DNA of 38,440 nucleotides from Acidobacteriota bacterium (lineage in GTDB: Bacteria > Acidobacteriota > Vicinamibacteria > Marinacidobacterales > Marinacidobacteraceae), in the NCBI GenBank assembly GCA_022820545.1, contig JAJEFG010000088.1, positions 1 through 38,440 of the forward strand, written 5' to 3'. Each line of letters begins with the position of its first letter. Within the stretch, counting starts at the first letter, position 1. Shown piece by piece: positions 25,262 through 32,926 of this stretch. The position numbers and the translations under genes are program-made. The notes under the pieces were generated by a model that saw only the letters and a list, made by a program, of their open reading frames with translations, was not told the origin of the DNA and ran no database searches.

Positions 25262-26742
25262 GAGCCGGGAGCGCCGGTCTTCAGACCGGCACCGCCGCCG
25301 CAGGCGGCGGAACGCGCAGCGTCCGAACCCGGATCGCTCCCTCGCCGACCGGCGATCCGCACGTCGGGACGGCGTACCAGGCGCTGCTCAACTACGCCTA
25401 CGCCAGGAAGCACGGGGGCGCCTTCGTGCTCCGGATCGAGGACACCGACCGGGCGCGTTCCACCAGGGCCTCCGAGGCCGCCATCCTCCGTTCGCTGCGC
25501 TGGCTCGGGCTCGTCTGGGACGAAGGCCCCGACGTTGGCGGCCCCTTCGCGCCCTACCGCCAGAGCGAGCGGATCGAGGCTTGCCGGGAAGTGGCCGAAC
25601 GGCTCCTCGGCGGAGGCAAGGCGTATCGGGATTTCGGGGAGGACGCCGGCGGGGCCTACGCCATCCGGCTCCGGACCCCGGAGACGGGCCGGATTGCGCT
25701 TCCCGACCGGCTCCGGCAGGGTCTTTCGAAGGACTGGGAATCGGTGGACGATCCGGTACTCCTCAAGTCCGACGGTTTCCCGACGTACCACCTCGCGAAC
25801 GTCGTGGACGACCACCTGATGGAGATCACGGACGTGATCCGCGGGGAGGAATGGATCGCCTCGCTCCCCAAGCACCTTCTGCTCTACGAGACCCTCGGGT
25901 GGGACCCGCCGTCCTTCTGGCACGTCCCGCTGCTCCGGAACAACGACAAGAACCGCACCAAGCTCAGCAAGCGCCGAAGTCCCACCTCGATCGACTTCTA
26001 CCGGCAGGCGGGTTTCCTGCCCGCAGCGCTCCTCAACTTCCTGGGAATGCTGGCCTGGACCCGGGCGGAGGGCGAGGAGAAGTTCACCCTGGAGGCGTTC
26101 GTCGAGCACTTCGAGCTCGGATCCCTCTCGCTGGCGGGCGCCGTCTTCGACACCGAGAAGCTGGCGTGGCTCAACGGCCGCTACCTGCGGGAGGACTACG
26201 GCCCGGCGGAACTCGCCGGGTTGCTGCGCGGCTGGCGTTTCGACGACCACACCCTCGAAGCCGCCGCCGGGCTCGCGCAGCCGCGGATGCGGACCCTGGG
26301 AGACTTCGGACCGCTGGCGTCGCTCTTCTTCACCGACGAGACGCCCCGCGATCCGGACACCCTCGCCGGTGGCCTCGAGCCCGCCGAGGTCGCGGAATGG
26401 CTCCTGCTCGCGGAATGGGCGCTCGAGGACCTTCCGGAGTTCACGGCTGAAGCCGTCCACCAGGCGCTCCGGGCCCTTTCCGACTCGCTCGGCGTGAAGC
26501 TCCGGAAGTTCACCCGCCCGCTCTACGTCGCCCTCAGCGGCTCCCCGTCATCCACCCCGCTCTTCGGGTCCATGGTCCTGCTCGGCAGCGCGATGACCCG
26601 CATGCGCCTGCGCCGCGCCCGCACGGCCCTCGGCGGCGTCCCCCGCCGCCGCGAAAAGCAACTGGAAGCCACCCATCGCAGGCAGACTGGAACGCCGACC
26701 TCCGGTCGGCACGCGCGGTGCCCCGCACCGCGCACGCCGTAA
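25258..26742 (+). CDS. gltX: Glutamyl-tRNA synthetase, short form with REP-extended ends
   Basis: A class I synthetase of up to 494 residues. RTRIAPSPTGDPHVGT carries the HIGH-type motif (HVGT from H35) and KLSKR (235-239) is the KMSKS motif. RIEDTDRARST, YHLANVVDDHLMEITDVIRGEEW and an alpha-helical anticodon domain follow. Between AYRDF and YAIRL (about 122-138) some 30-35 residues of the usual zinc/acceptor-stem region are missing compared with E. coli GltX. No ATG, GTG or TTG lies near RTRIAPSPT; the only in-frame start is TTG at 25258, in a TTGA overlap. Codons 4-18 and 478-492 are REP-element sequence. Confidence 0.88.
   Translation: MRAGSAGLQTGTAAAGGGTRSVRTRIAPSPTGDPHVGTAYQALLNYAYARKHGGAFVLRIEDTDRARSTRASEAAILRSLRWLGLVWDEGPDVGGPFAPYRQSERIEACREVAERLLGGGKAYRDFGEDAGGAYAIRLRTPETGRIALPDRLRQGLSKDWESVDDPVLLKSDGFPTYHLANVVDDHLMEITDVIRGEEWIASLPKHLLLYETLGWDPPSFWHVPLLRNNDKNRTKLSKRRSPTSIDFYRQAGFLPAALLNFLGMLAWTRAEGEEKFTLEAFVEHFELGSLSLAGAVFDTEKLAWLNGRYLREDYGPAELAGLLRGWRFDDHTLEAAAGLAQPRMRTLGDFGPLASLFFTDETPRDPDTLAGGLEPAEVAEWLLLAEWALEDLPEFTAEAVHQALRALSDSLGVKLRKFTRPLYVALSGSPSSTPLFGSMVLLGSAMTRMRLRRARTALGGVPRRREKQLEATHRRQTGTPTSGRHARCPAPRTP
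25268..25310 (+). repeat. REP-like twin hairpin, copy 1 (5' end of gltX)
   Basis: Two perfect hairpins side by side: GCCGGTCT-TC-AGACCGGC (25273-25290) and CCGCCGCC-GCA-GGCGGCGG (25292-25310). A GGAGC lead precedes them, shared with other copies. It falls inside the open frame that reads into gltX. Confidence 0.75.
26690..26733 (+). repeat. REP-like twin hairpin, copy 2 (3' end of gltX)
   Basis: GGAAC lead, then GCCGACC-TCC-GGTCGGC (26694-26710) and GCGCGGTGC-CCC-GCACCGCGC (26713-26733). It encodes the last 15 or so codons of gltX before the TAA at 26740. Confidence 0.75.
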
Positions 26743-26792
26743 CTTCCCCCGGCAAGGGCGGTTCGCGCCTCGGCGTGGAGTTCAACCGCCGA
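26738..26792 (+). repeat. REP tail repeat, unit 1
   Basis: About 55 bases beginning CGTAACTTCCCCCGG and ending CGGCGTGGAGTTCAACCGC. A close copy lies at 26956-27010, and each follows a REP copy with the GGAACGCCG lead, so hairpins plus tail look like one larger repeated unit. Confidence 0.65.
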
Positions 26793-26810
26793 CGTGGCCT
26801 CCCCGGCTCG

Positions 26811-26849
26811 GAGCGCCGGCCTCCGGCCGGCATCGCCCGCGCAGCGGGC
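26811..26849 (+). repeat. REP-like twin hairpin, copy 3
   Basis: GAGC lead, then GCCGGCC-TCC-GGCCGGC (26815-26831) and GCCCGC-GCA-GCGGGC (26835-26849), followed by GAAACCACATCTC. The lead and first hairpin are identical to the copy at 32820. Confidence 0.75.
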
Positions 26850-26890
26850 GAAACCACATCTCACCAACAGACAACCAGCACGTACAGCTT

Positions 26891-26952
26891 GGAACGCCGG
26901 CTTCAGCCGGCACGCGCGGCGCCCCCCACCGGGAGAACTGGCGCAGCGCGCA
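26891..26952 (+). repeat. REP-like element, copy 4
   Basis: GGAAC lead and a perfect first hairpin GCCGGCT-TC-AGCCGGC (26896-26911). The second is stretched: GCGCGGC pairs only partly with GCGCGC some 30 bases on. It is followed by tail repeat unit 2. Confidence 0.65.
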
Positions 26953-26955
26953 CGT

Positions 26956-27010
26956 CGTAACTCCCCCCGGACCAAGCGGTTCCTGCTTCGGCGTGGAGTT
27001 CAACGGCGGA
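26956..27010 (+). repeat. REP tail repeat, unit 2
   Basis: CGTAACTCCCCCCGG through GGCGTGGAGTTCAACGGC, an imperfect direct copy of 26738-26792 about 218 bases away. Confidence 0.65.
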
Positions 27011-27060
27011 GGTGACGCAACGGCCTGGTGCCCGCTCACCGGCCGGGAATTCCCCTCCGT

Positions 27061-27495
27061 CTACTGGAAACGTTCGGACCCGAATCCTTCCAGGCGCGCG
27101 GCGAGGATCGCCGGGGCTACGGCAACGTCGGGTGCGCCGCTGAGGATCGCCTGGTCCAGCGTGGCGAGCGGGACGCGCAGTCTCCTGGCGAGCACCACGA
27201 ACTCGGCATCGTAGGCGGTGAGGCCGCACTCGAGGGCCGCCTCGATGGTCTGCCCTCCGGAGACGCCTGCGATCCGCTCGCCGAGGATCGCCGAGGCGTC
27301 CTCGGCCATGGCGGTGGCCTGTCCTGCGGTGATGGCGCCCCGCCGAACGAAACCGACGAGAACGTTCTGGAGTTCACTCATCAGAATCGGCGGCGCACTC
27401 CAGATGGAGTCCCTCCGGTACAGCCGGGCGGCCGCAGCGTGTTCGTCGCCGGCGGCGACGAACTGGACCACTACGTTCGTGTCGACGACGATCAC
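27061..27495 (-). CDS. vapC: VapC-type PIN-domain toxin
   Basis: A 144-residue PIN ribonuclease. The acidic set is D5 (IVVDTN), the Glu of MSELQNVL, D in LTAYDAEFVVLA and D in LATLDQAI. It should cleave RNA, typically tRNA or rRNA, when freed from its antitoxin. The start is GTG at 27495, which overlaps the vapB stop by four bases (GTGA). Adjacent to the REP cluster. Confidence 0.9.
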   Translation of the reverse strand: MIVVDTNVVVQFVAAGDEHAAAARLYRRDSIWSAPPILMSELQNVLVGFVRRGAITAGQATAMAEDASAILGERIAGVSGGQTIEAALECGLTAYDAEFVVLARRLRVPLATLDQAILSGAPDVAVAPAILAARLEGFGSERFQ

Positions 27496-27734
27496 AACCG
27501 GCCGGCGCTCTTGAGCTCACGCAGCGTCTTGTCGCTGAGGTCGAGTTCCCCGATCTCCTCGCGGCGGCGCCGGATGCGTTCGAGCAGGCCTTCCACATCC
27601 GTGATCCGGTGGTGGACGGACTCTTCGAGTCGCGCGAGGATCTCGCGGTTCAGACTGCGGTGGTTCCGCGCCGCGGAACGCCGGAGTTCCTGGTGCAGCT
27701 GATCGGGGACTCCCCGGAGGGCGATTTGGGCCAT
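27492..27734 (-). CDS. vapB: RHH antitoxin, VapB/FitA-like
   Basis: An 80-residue protein. The N-terminal ribbon-helix-helix reads IALRGVPDQLHQELRRSAARNHRSLNREILARLEE, and a C-terminal helix with a basic stretch (IRRRREEIGELDL) should wrap the toxin. It would bind VapC and repress the operon at the palindrome just upstream. ATG start. Confidence 0.88.
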   Translation of the reverse strand: MAQIALRGVPDQLHQELRRSAARNHRSLNREILARLEESVHHRITDVEGLLERIRRRREEIGELDLSDKTLRELKSAGRL

Positions 27735-27752
27735 GTTTGAGATTCGAGGTTG

Positions 27753-27771
27753 TGCTATTGGAATGATAGCA
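27753..27771 (-). promoter_or_regulatory. Palindromic operator upstream of vapBC
   Basis: TGCTAT-N7-ATAGCA, 19 bases with 6-base arms, lies 18 bases upstream of the vapB ATG. On the coding strand a TATCAT hexamer overlaps it and could be the -10, so binding there would block transcription. I found no convincing -35. Confidence 0.55.
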
Positions 27772-27841
27772 AACTGATCTCATACCCGATTCGCGCACGC
27801 GGCGGCGCCGGAGTTCCGATTGCGAACGGGGCCGCCCCGGT

Positions 27842-29059
27842 TCAGCGGATGTCCCAGCGGTGGAGCCGGGACACGTCCTTCACGTAGATCCGGTCGCCCG
27901 CCACCGTCGGCTGCGTCCAGGTCTCGCTGTCGGCGACCTCGTAGCGCCGGATCTCCTCGAGCCCGGCGCGGCCCGCCCCGAAGATCACCAGCTCGGCGTC
28001 CTCCTGCAGCGAGAAGACGATGTTTCCCGCCAGCACCAGCGCGGCGTTCTCGGCCTGCCGCGGGGTGCTCTCCCAGAGCGATTCCCCGGAGTCCAGATCC
28101 AGCGCGAAGTACTGGCCCCGGTTCCGGTGCGAAAGGCCGAACATCACCCCGTCCCGGACCACCGGGTTCGCCATGTGGAGGGAGTACTCGCGCGTATGCC
28201 AGACGTTCTCGGTGGTCCAGCCGTCGCCGTCCCGGGCAACGCGGAAGGCCGTCACGCCGTTTCCCCTGCCGTTTTCGATCACCAGGTCGCGGTAGAGAAC
28301 CGGCGTCTGTGAGGTCGTGTCCGACTGGGTGGTGAAGGGCCGGCTCCAGAGCAGGGAGCCGTCGGCGACCGAGACGCCCACGAAGTGTTCCTGGGTGAAG
28401 GTCACCACCTGCTCCACGCCGTCGAACTCGAACAGCATCGCCGAGCCGTAGGCCGGGCCGTCGCCGTCCCAGGACCAGCGGACGCCGCCGGTCTCCGCAT
28501 CGAACGCCGTCAGCGCCCCGTCGTCGTGCCCCCCGACGTGGACGATGACGAGTCCGCCGTGAACGAGCGGCGAAGTGCTCGTGTGGTAGAGCGGCTCGAC
28601 CCCGGTACCCGGGACGTGCCAGAGCTGCTCGCCGCCGGCCGCGTCGAAGGCGGTCACCGATCCGGTCATGCCGTGGACGAACAACCGCCCGCCGGCGTAG
28701 GCGGGGGTGGACTTCGGTCCGGGACCGTGCCGCTGGGTCGCGGGGCTCATGTCGAACGAAGCGGGATACGCCGAACGCCAGCGGACCTCGCCCGTCTCCG
28801 GATCCATGGCGTAGAGGACCTCGTCCTCTCCCCACCGGGCGAACTGAAACAGATTCCCGTCCACCAAGAGCGGGGTGGCGTAGCCGGTGCCGACATCGGC
28901 GGTCCATACCGGGGTCAGTGCATCCGGCCACGCGGCGGGTGCCTCGAACCCGGACACCGCGCCGTCGCGTGCGGGGCCCCGCCACTGCGGCCAGTCCTGC
29001 GCGCCGGCGCCGGCAGCAGAGAAGAGCGCGAACGCCAGCAAACAGTTCCTCGTGCGCAT
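27842..29059 (-). CDS. Exported PQQ-type beta-propeller protein
   Basis: A 405-residue protein with a signal peptide (MRTRNCLLAFALFSAAGAGAQ) and a mature start DWPQWRGPARDG, a common opening of PQQ-like/BamB-like propellers. Repeats such as LYAMDPETGEVRW, VTAFDAAGGEQLW, LTAFDAETGGVRW and FALDLDSGESLW mark about seven blades. No catalytic dehydrogenase residues stand out, so it is probably a binding or scaffolding propeller in the periplasm. I placed the start at the ATG at 29059, since the upstream extension lacks protein character. It is divergent from the amidohydrolase gene. Confidence 0.85.
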   Translation of the reverse strand: MRTRNCLLAFALFSAAGAGAQDWPQWRGPARDGAVSGFEAPAAWPDALTPVWTADVGTGYATPLLVDGNLFQFARWGEDEVLYAMDPETGEVRWRSAYPASFDMSPATQRHGPGPKSTPAYAGGRLFVHGMTGSVTAFDAAGGEQLWHVPGTGVEPLYHTSTSPLVHGGLVIVHVGGHDDGALTAFDAETGGVRWSWDGDGPAYGSAMLFEFDGVEQVVTFTQEHFVGVSVADGSLLWSRPFTTQSDTTSQTPVLYRDLVIENGRGNGVTAFRVARDGDGWTTENVWHTREYSLHMANPVVRDGVMFGLSHRNRGQYFALDLDSGESLWESTPRQAENAALVLAGNIVFSLQEDAELVIFGAGRAGLEEIRRYEVADSETWTQPTVAGDRIYVKDVSRLHRWDIR

Positions 29060-29133
29060 CCTTTGACTCCAGCGCTCTCCCGCGCCGGGCGGTATTGTCG
29101 CACCGGCCGCCCGGCCGGAGACCAAAAACGCCC

Positions 29134-30729
29134 ATGTCCTTCCCGAACCTCCGGATCGCGCTTCCGCTGCTCGCCGTCCTGGCCGCCGCCTGTGGTCAGG
29201 AACCGCACGACCTCCTGATTCGCGGCGGCCTCGTGCATGACGGCGGCGGCGGTGATCCCGTCAGCGCCGACGTCGCGGTCACCGGCGACCGCATCAGCTT
29301 CATCGGCGACGCCGCCGCGGAAGGGGTGACGGCTACCGAAACGGTGGATGCCGCGGGCCTCATCGTGGCCCCCGGGTTCATCGACATGCACGCCCATTCC
29401 CAGATCGGCGAGGACTGGGCGAAGGAGGCGCTGCCGTTCCTGTATCAGGGAATCACGACGGTGGTTCTCGGAGTGGACGGAGGCGGTTCGCCGGACGTGG
29501 CCGACACCCTGGCGGGCTGGGAAGCGAGCGGCATCGGGGTGAACGCACTCACCTACGTGGGTCACGGAGCGGTGCGGCGGCTGGTGCTCGGCGAGGAGAA
29601 CCGGGCGCCCACCGGCGAGGAACTGGACCGGATGCGGGCGCTCGTCCGGAAGGGCCTCGAGGAGGGCGCCTTCGGGCTCTCCAGCGGGCTCTTCTACATC
29701 CCGGGCAACTACGCAACCACGGAGGAGGTCATCGAGTTGGCGCGGGTGGCCGCCGAGTACCGGCCTGCCATCTATGACACCCATGACAGGGATCTGGGAG
29801 CGGCCTACCCGAGCTTCGGCTACCTGGCTTCCATCGAGGAGGCCATCCGCATCGGCGAGGAGTCCGGGACCAAGGTCATCTTCAGCCACTTCAACGCGCA
29901 GGGGGCCGCCAACTACGGCCGCGCGCCCGAAGGCGCCGCCCTGATCGACGAGGCCCGCGTCCGGGGCGTCACGGTCGCGGGCGCCCAGCACGTCTACACC
30001 GCCACCCAGTCGAGCCTCAGGGCCTACACCGTTCCCCGCTGGGCTTCGGCGGGCGGCCGCGAGGCCATGCTGGAACGGTTTGACGACCCGGACACCGCGC
30101 GGGTCCTCGACGAGGCCACCGCCGAGATGCTGGCCATCCGCGGCGGCGCGGACAGGATCCGCTTCTCCGATCCCCGGCCGCACCTGAACGGCCGCACGCT
30201 GGCGGACGTCGCGGAGGAATGGGGCGTCCCCGCTCCGGAAGCGGCCCGCCGCATCCTCGCCGAGGGGAACGCATCGGTGATGAACATCGGGCTCTACGAC
30301 CCGGTGAACACCGGCTACCTCGCCGAGCAGGACTGGATGATGACCTGCACCGACGGGCGCGACATCGAGCCCGGCACCCCCGTGGGCCATCCCCGGGTGT
30401 ACGGGGCCTTCACCAAGAAGCTGCGCGACTACGTGCTCGACGAGGAACGGATCTCGATGGCCTTCGCCATCCGGAGCATGACCGGCCTCGCCGCCGAGTT
30501 TCTCGAACTCGAGGACCGCGGGTTCCTGCGGGAGGGCCTGAAGGCGGACCTCACGATCCTCGATCCGGAGCGGATCCGGGACCGGGCCACCTACGACGAG
30601 CCGCACCATTACTCCGAGGGCACCGTCCACGTCCTCGTCAACGGGGAGTTCGCGATCAGGGACGGCGCCCACACCGGTGCTTTGGCCGGCCGGGGTCTGC
30701 GGCCGGGCCCGGCGGACACCGAGCGGTAA
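29134..30729 (+). CDS. Lipoprotein N-acyl-D-amino-acid deacylase-like amidohydrolase
   Basis: A 531-residue metal-dependent amidohydrolase. It starts with a lipobox signal (LLAVLAAAC), so it should be tethered in the envelope. H86-A-H88 (DMHAHSQ) binds metal, with further ligands likely in DTHDRD, VIFSHF and the CTDGRDIE aspartate. The D-aminoacylase family usually has a Cys in the GNCG-type loop after the TT motif; here the loop reads VLGVDGGGSPD, so that ligand is replaced. It probably hydrolyses N-acyl-D-amino acids or D-peptides from cell wall or diet. The substrate is not certain. Confidence 0.85.
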   Translation: MSFPNLRIALPLLAVLAAACGQEPHDLLIRGGLVHDGGGGDPVSADVAVTGDRISFIGDAAAEGVTATETVDAAGLIVAPGFIDMHAHSQIGEDWAKEALPFLYQGITTVVLGVDGGGSPDVADTLAGWEASGIGVNALTYVGHGAVRRLVLGEENRAPTGEELDRMRALVRKGLEEGAFGLSSGLFYIPGNYATTEEVIELARVAAEYRPAIYDTHDRDLGAAYPSFGYLASIEEAIRIGEESGTKVIFSHFNAQGAANYGRAPEGAALIDEARVRGVTVAGAQHVYTATQSSLRAYTVPRWASAGGREAMLERFDDPDTARVLDEATAEMLAIRGGADRIRFSDPRPHLNGRTLADVAEEWGVPAPEAARRILAEGNASVMNIGLYDPVNTGYLAEQDWMMTCTDGRDIEPGTPVGHPRVYGAFTKKLRDYVLDEERISMAFAIRSMTGLAAEFLELEDRGFLREGLKADLTILDPERIRDRATYDEPHHYSEGTVHVLVNGEFAIRDGAHTGALAGRGLRPGPADTER

Positions 30730-30782
30730 CGCTTGGCTTCGAGAAATCGTCTCCCTATTTCAGCGGGCGTGACCTTGACGGG

Positions 30783-30802
30783 TGTTTATGTATATGTAAA
30801 CA
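30783..30802 (+). promoter_or_regulatory. AT-rich palindrome upstream of the XRE gene
   Basis: TGTTTA-N8-TAAACA with a TATATG core sits three bases after a TTGACG hexamer (30775-30780) and is the only AT-rich patch in the region. It lies 112 bases before the regulator's ATG. It is a candidate operator for that protein and probably overlaps a promoter, though no clean -10 is found at 17 bases. Confidence 0.45.
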
Positions 30803-30914
30803 TTCACCTGCTGGCGCGAGCGGCTCGGTGTTCCTGAAGCGCTGACTCGGCAATGCGCCGCGTACTCTTGGAAAAACAGACGCTCTGCGAAGCGTGAGGG
30901 GAGGTTCGGCAGCG

Positions 30915-31259
30915 ATGACGACTTCGATGGCACCACATCGCGATGAGGCTTACGACCGGTTGGTGCGTCAGGAGGAACTTATTCTGGATGTCACTGAACG
31001 ACTGACGGAGGCGCTCTTGGAGCAGGGTGTGACGAGGGCGGACTTGGCCCGGCGCTTGGCGCGGAGCCCCGGCTTCGTGTCTCAGGTGCTGCGGGGAGGG
31101 CGTAACCTCACGCTCAGAACCGTCGCGGACATCGCAGGCGCCTTGTCCCTGCGGCCTTCACTCTCACTCTCCCGGCCGACCGGATCTGTCGTTGCGACCG
31201 ATCGCTGGACTCCAAGCAGGCCGGTTGCGACCCCGCCCGTGCTGACCGGAACCCCATGA
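30915..31259 (+). CDS. XRE-family HTH regulator
   Basis: A 114-residue DNA-binding protein. The HTH is ALLEQGVTRADLARRLARSPGFVSQVLRGG...LTLRTVADIAGALSL (about residues 34-81), like antitoxin-type XRE proteins. The C-terminal 30 residues are Pro/Thr-rich and probably disordered. A GAGGGGAGG site precedes the ATG, rather far away. No toxin gene lies beside it, so it may be a solitary regulator or an orphan antitoxin. Confidence 0.75.
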   Translation: MTTSMAPHRDEAYDRLVRQEELILDVTERLTEALLEQGVTRADLARRLARSPGFVSQVLRGGRNLTLRTVADIAGALSLRPSLSLSRPTGSVVATDRWTPSRPVATPPVLTGTP

Positions 31260-31349
31260 CGTTGGACATCTGGCGCAGGTAGATCGCTGCAGAGGAGTGA
31301 CCCGAGGAACTCGTCTGACAGAATCCCGCCTCCCTCAGGAGGATCCATC

Positions 31350-31835
31350 ATGCGCACTTCGCGGATTGCCGCCGTTCTGACCGTGCTCGGGCTCGGACTC
31401 GGGCTCGCCGCCGACGCCCACGCACAGGGCGGGGCCAACGCCACCGAGCGCTATGGGGTCTGGCGGCTCCGGTCGGAGAACCCGCCGCCCTACAAGAACA
31501 TCATGACCTACGCGCCCCACGGCGACGGGGGCATGAGCATCGAGGTGGCCACCACGAACTCCGAGGGAAACACCTCGGTGTGGAGCTACGTCACGATGTT
31601 CGACGGCGTCTTTCGCCCGGTCGAGGGGATCGAGAATTCCGAGACGGCGGTCGAGATCGTGACCGAGCGGAGCACTCGCATTCTGAACGCCCGGAACGGC
31701 GAGGTGTACCAGGTGATCATCAACACCCTCTCCGAGGACGGCAACCGGATCGACAACGAGTACGTCCGGATGGATGCCGACGGGAAGATCACCCGGGTGA
31801 CCCACGCCACCTACGACCGGGTCCAGGAGGAGTAG
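31350..31835 (+). CDS. Secreted protein of unknown function
   Basis: A 161-residue protein with a clear Sec signal peptide (MRTSRIAAVL...AADAHAQ) and a perfect AGGAGG site before its ATG. The mature protein is beta-rich and acidic, with repeated short strands (GVWRLRSENPPP, MSIEVATTNSEGN, TRILNARNGEVYQVIINTL). I do not recognise the family. No cysteines are present in the mature part. It stands alone between the XRE gene and the ArsC-like gene. Confidence 0.7.
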   Translation: MRTSRIAAVLTVLGLGLGLAADAHAQGGANATERYGVWRLRSENPPPYKNIMTYAPHGDGGMSIEVATTNSEGNTSVWSYVTMFDGVFRPVEGIENSETAVEIVTERSTRILNARNGEVYQVIINTLSEDGNRIDNEYVRMDADGKITRVTHATYDRVQEE

Positions 31836-31881
31836 GGTGGCCGGCGCAAACCTGACCTGGCGGTATCACCGCCCCGGGTGA

Positions 31882-32223
31882 ATGAGCTGCAAGCGGACGC
31901 AGGAGTTTCTTGCGGCAAACGGCATTGCGGACGGGGAAATCCAGAATGCCAACAAGGCCCCGATCCAGGGCGACGAGGCCCTCACGCTGCTGGACGGCGT
32001 GAGCGAGCTGCTGGTCGCGAAGGGCCGCAAGGTGGAGCGGTTCGACCTCACCGGCGACCGCCCGGACGATGCGACCCTGAGCGGGGCGATGGTCGGCAGC
32101 TACACGAACCTGACGGACCTGCTCCTCGGCCGCTCGGGCAAGCTCCGCGCCCCGACCATGCGGGTCGGTGACCGGTTGGTGGTGGGCTACAACCAGGAGT
32201 TGCTGGAGCAGGTCTTCGGGTAG
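31882..32223 (+). CDS. ArsC/Spx-like thioredoxin-fold protein
   Basis: A 113-residue protein that opens MSCKRTQEFLAANGI, the Cys-helix of the ArsC/Spx-type glutaredoxin fold. It ends with RAPTMRVGDRLVVGYNQELLEQ, which fits the later strands with the cis-Pro region. The first beta strand that normally precedes the Cys is missing: a TGA stands directly before the ATG. So it is either N-terminally truncated or a minimal variant. Nine bases upstream is the hairpin GGCGGT-ATC-ACCGCC (31859-31873), which has no T-tract. Only Cys3 is present. Arsenate reduction is not implied. Confidence 0.6.
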   Translation: MSCKRTQEFLAANGIADGEIQNANKAPIQGDEALTLLDGVSELLVAKGRKVERFDLTGDRPDDATLSGAMVGSYTNLTDLLLGRSGKLRAPTMRVGDRLVVGYNQELLEQVFG

Positions 32224-32299
32224 TCCGGATACGGACGCCGGAGCCGTGCGGGCCTGAGCCAGACTGAATCGCCGGGCGCGCCGGTGCGCCGGGCCGGGG

Positions 32300-32686
32300 T
32301 CAGGTCAGCGGCTGCCAGAGGCCGATGATGTTGCCCTCCGGGTCCTTCACCTGGGCATAGATTCCCATTCCCGGAATCTCGGCCGGACCCATGAGGCACT
32401 CCCCGCCGGCCGCCTCGACGTCTGCCGCGCGCTGCTCGCACGAGGGCACCTCGATCACCACGACCGGGGACCCGCTGCCTCCGCCCTCGCCCCGGGGGTA
32501 CATCCCGCCGTTGATGCCTCCGGCGGCGGTCGGATTCCCCTGCTCGTCGATCGGAGTCGTGATCACGAACGTGTACGGCATGTCTCCGGGCACGTCGGAG
32601 ACCTGCCAGCCGAAGACCTTCTGGTAGAAGTCGGTGGCGCGGGATTTGTCGTCAAAGGGAATCTCGAAGTGGCAGACGCGGTCCAT
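32300..32686 (-). CDS. VOC-family (glyoxalase-like) protein
   Basis: A 128-residue vicinal-oxygen-chelate fold protein. The opening VCHFEIPFDDKSRATDFYQKVFGW and closing YAQVKDPEGNIIGLWQP are typical of small dioxygenase/glyoxalase-like proteins. GGINGGMYPRG lies in the middle. H6 and possibly E8 could bind metal. The substrate cannot be assigned. The AGGAGGAG site before the ATG is strong. Confidence 0.85.
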   Translation of the reverse strand: MDRVCHFEIPFDDKSRATDFYQKVFGWQVSDVPGDMPYTFVITTPIDEQGNPTAAGGINGGMYPRGEGGGSGSPVVVIEVPSCEQRAADVEAAGGECLMGPAEIPGMGIYAQVKDPEGNIIGLWQPLT

Positions 32687-32819
32687 GAAGCTCCTCCTGG
32701 GGAGTGGGAAAGGGTGTCGGTTCAGCGAACGACCCGGCGGCGGATCTTGTTCCGTGCGGCTGTCCGTCCCCTGCGGGCCGTGACCAGCGCGAATCGAGGT
32801 CGGGAGCGGTTGCCGGGTC

Positions 32820-32858
32820 GGAGCGCCGGCCTCCGGCCGGCATCGCGCGGGAGCGCGA
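32820..32858 (+). repeat. REP-like twin hairpin, copy 5
   Basis: GGAGC lead, GCCGGCC-TCC-GGCCGGC (32825-32841), then TCGCGC-GGGA-GCGCGA (32843-32858). The lead and first hairpin match copy 3 base for base. Confidence 0.75.
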
Positions 32859-32926
32859 ACCCGCGGTGAGGGCGCCGCGGCATGGGAACGTGAGAGCCCC
32901 AGTCGGCTCCGTGGGGAAATGCGGTT

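Larger units (their letters stand above)
26743..27060. other. Gene-free spacer filled with REP elements
   Basis: This 318-base stretch between gltX and vapC holds REP copies 3 and 4 and both tail repeats, listed separately. Short open frames across it are made of repeat sequence and I do not consider them genes. I see no clear promoter or intrinsic terminator. Confidence 0.6.

Noticed and set aside
31859..31873. Perfect GGCGGT-ATC-ACCGCC hairpin as a terminator of the secreted protein gene
   Set aside because: No T-tract follows, and it lies nine bases before the next start codon. It may affect translation, but I cannot call it a terminator.
31882..32223. Naming the ArsC-like gene arsC
   Set aside because: The first strand and other reductase residues are missing, and no ars genes are nearby.
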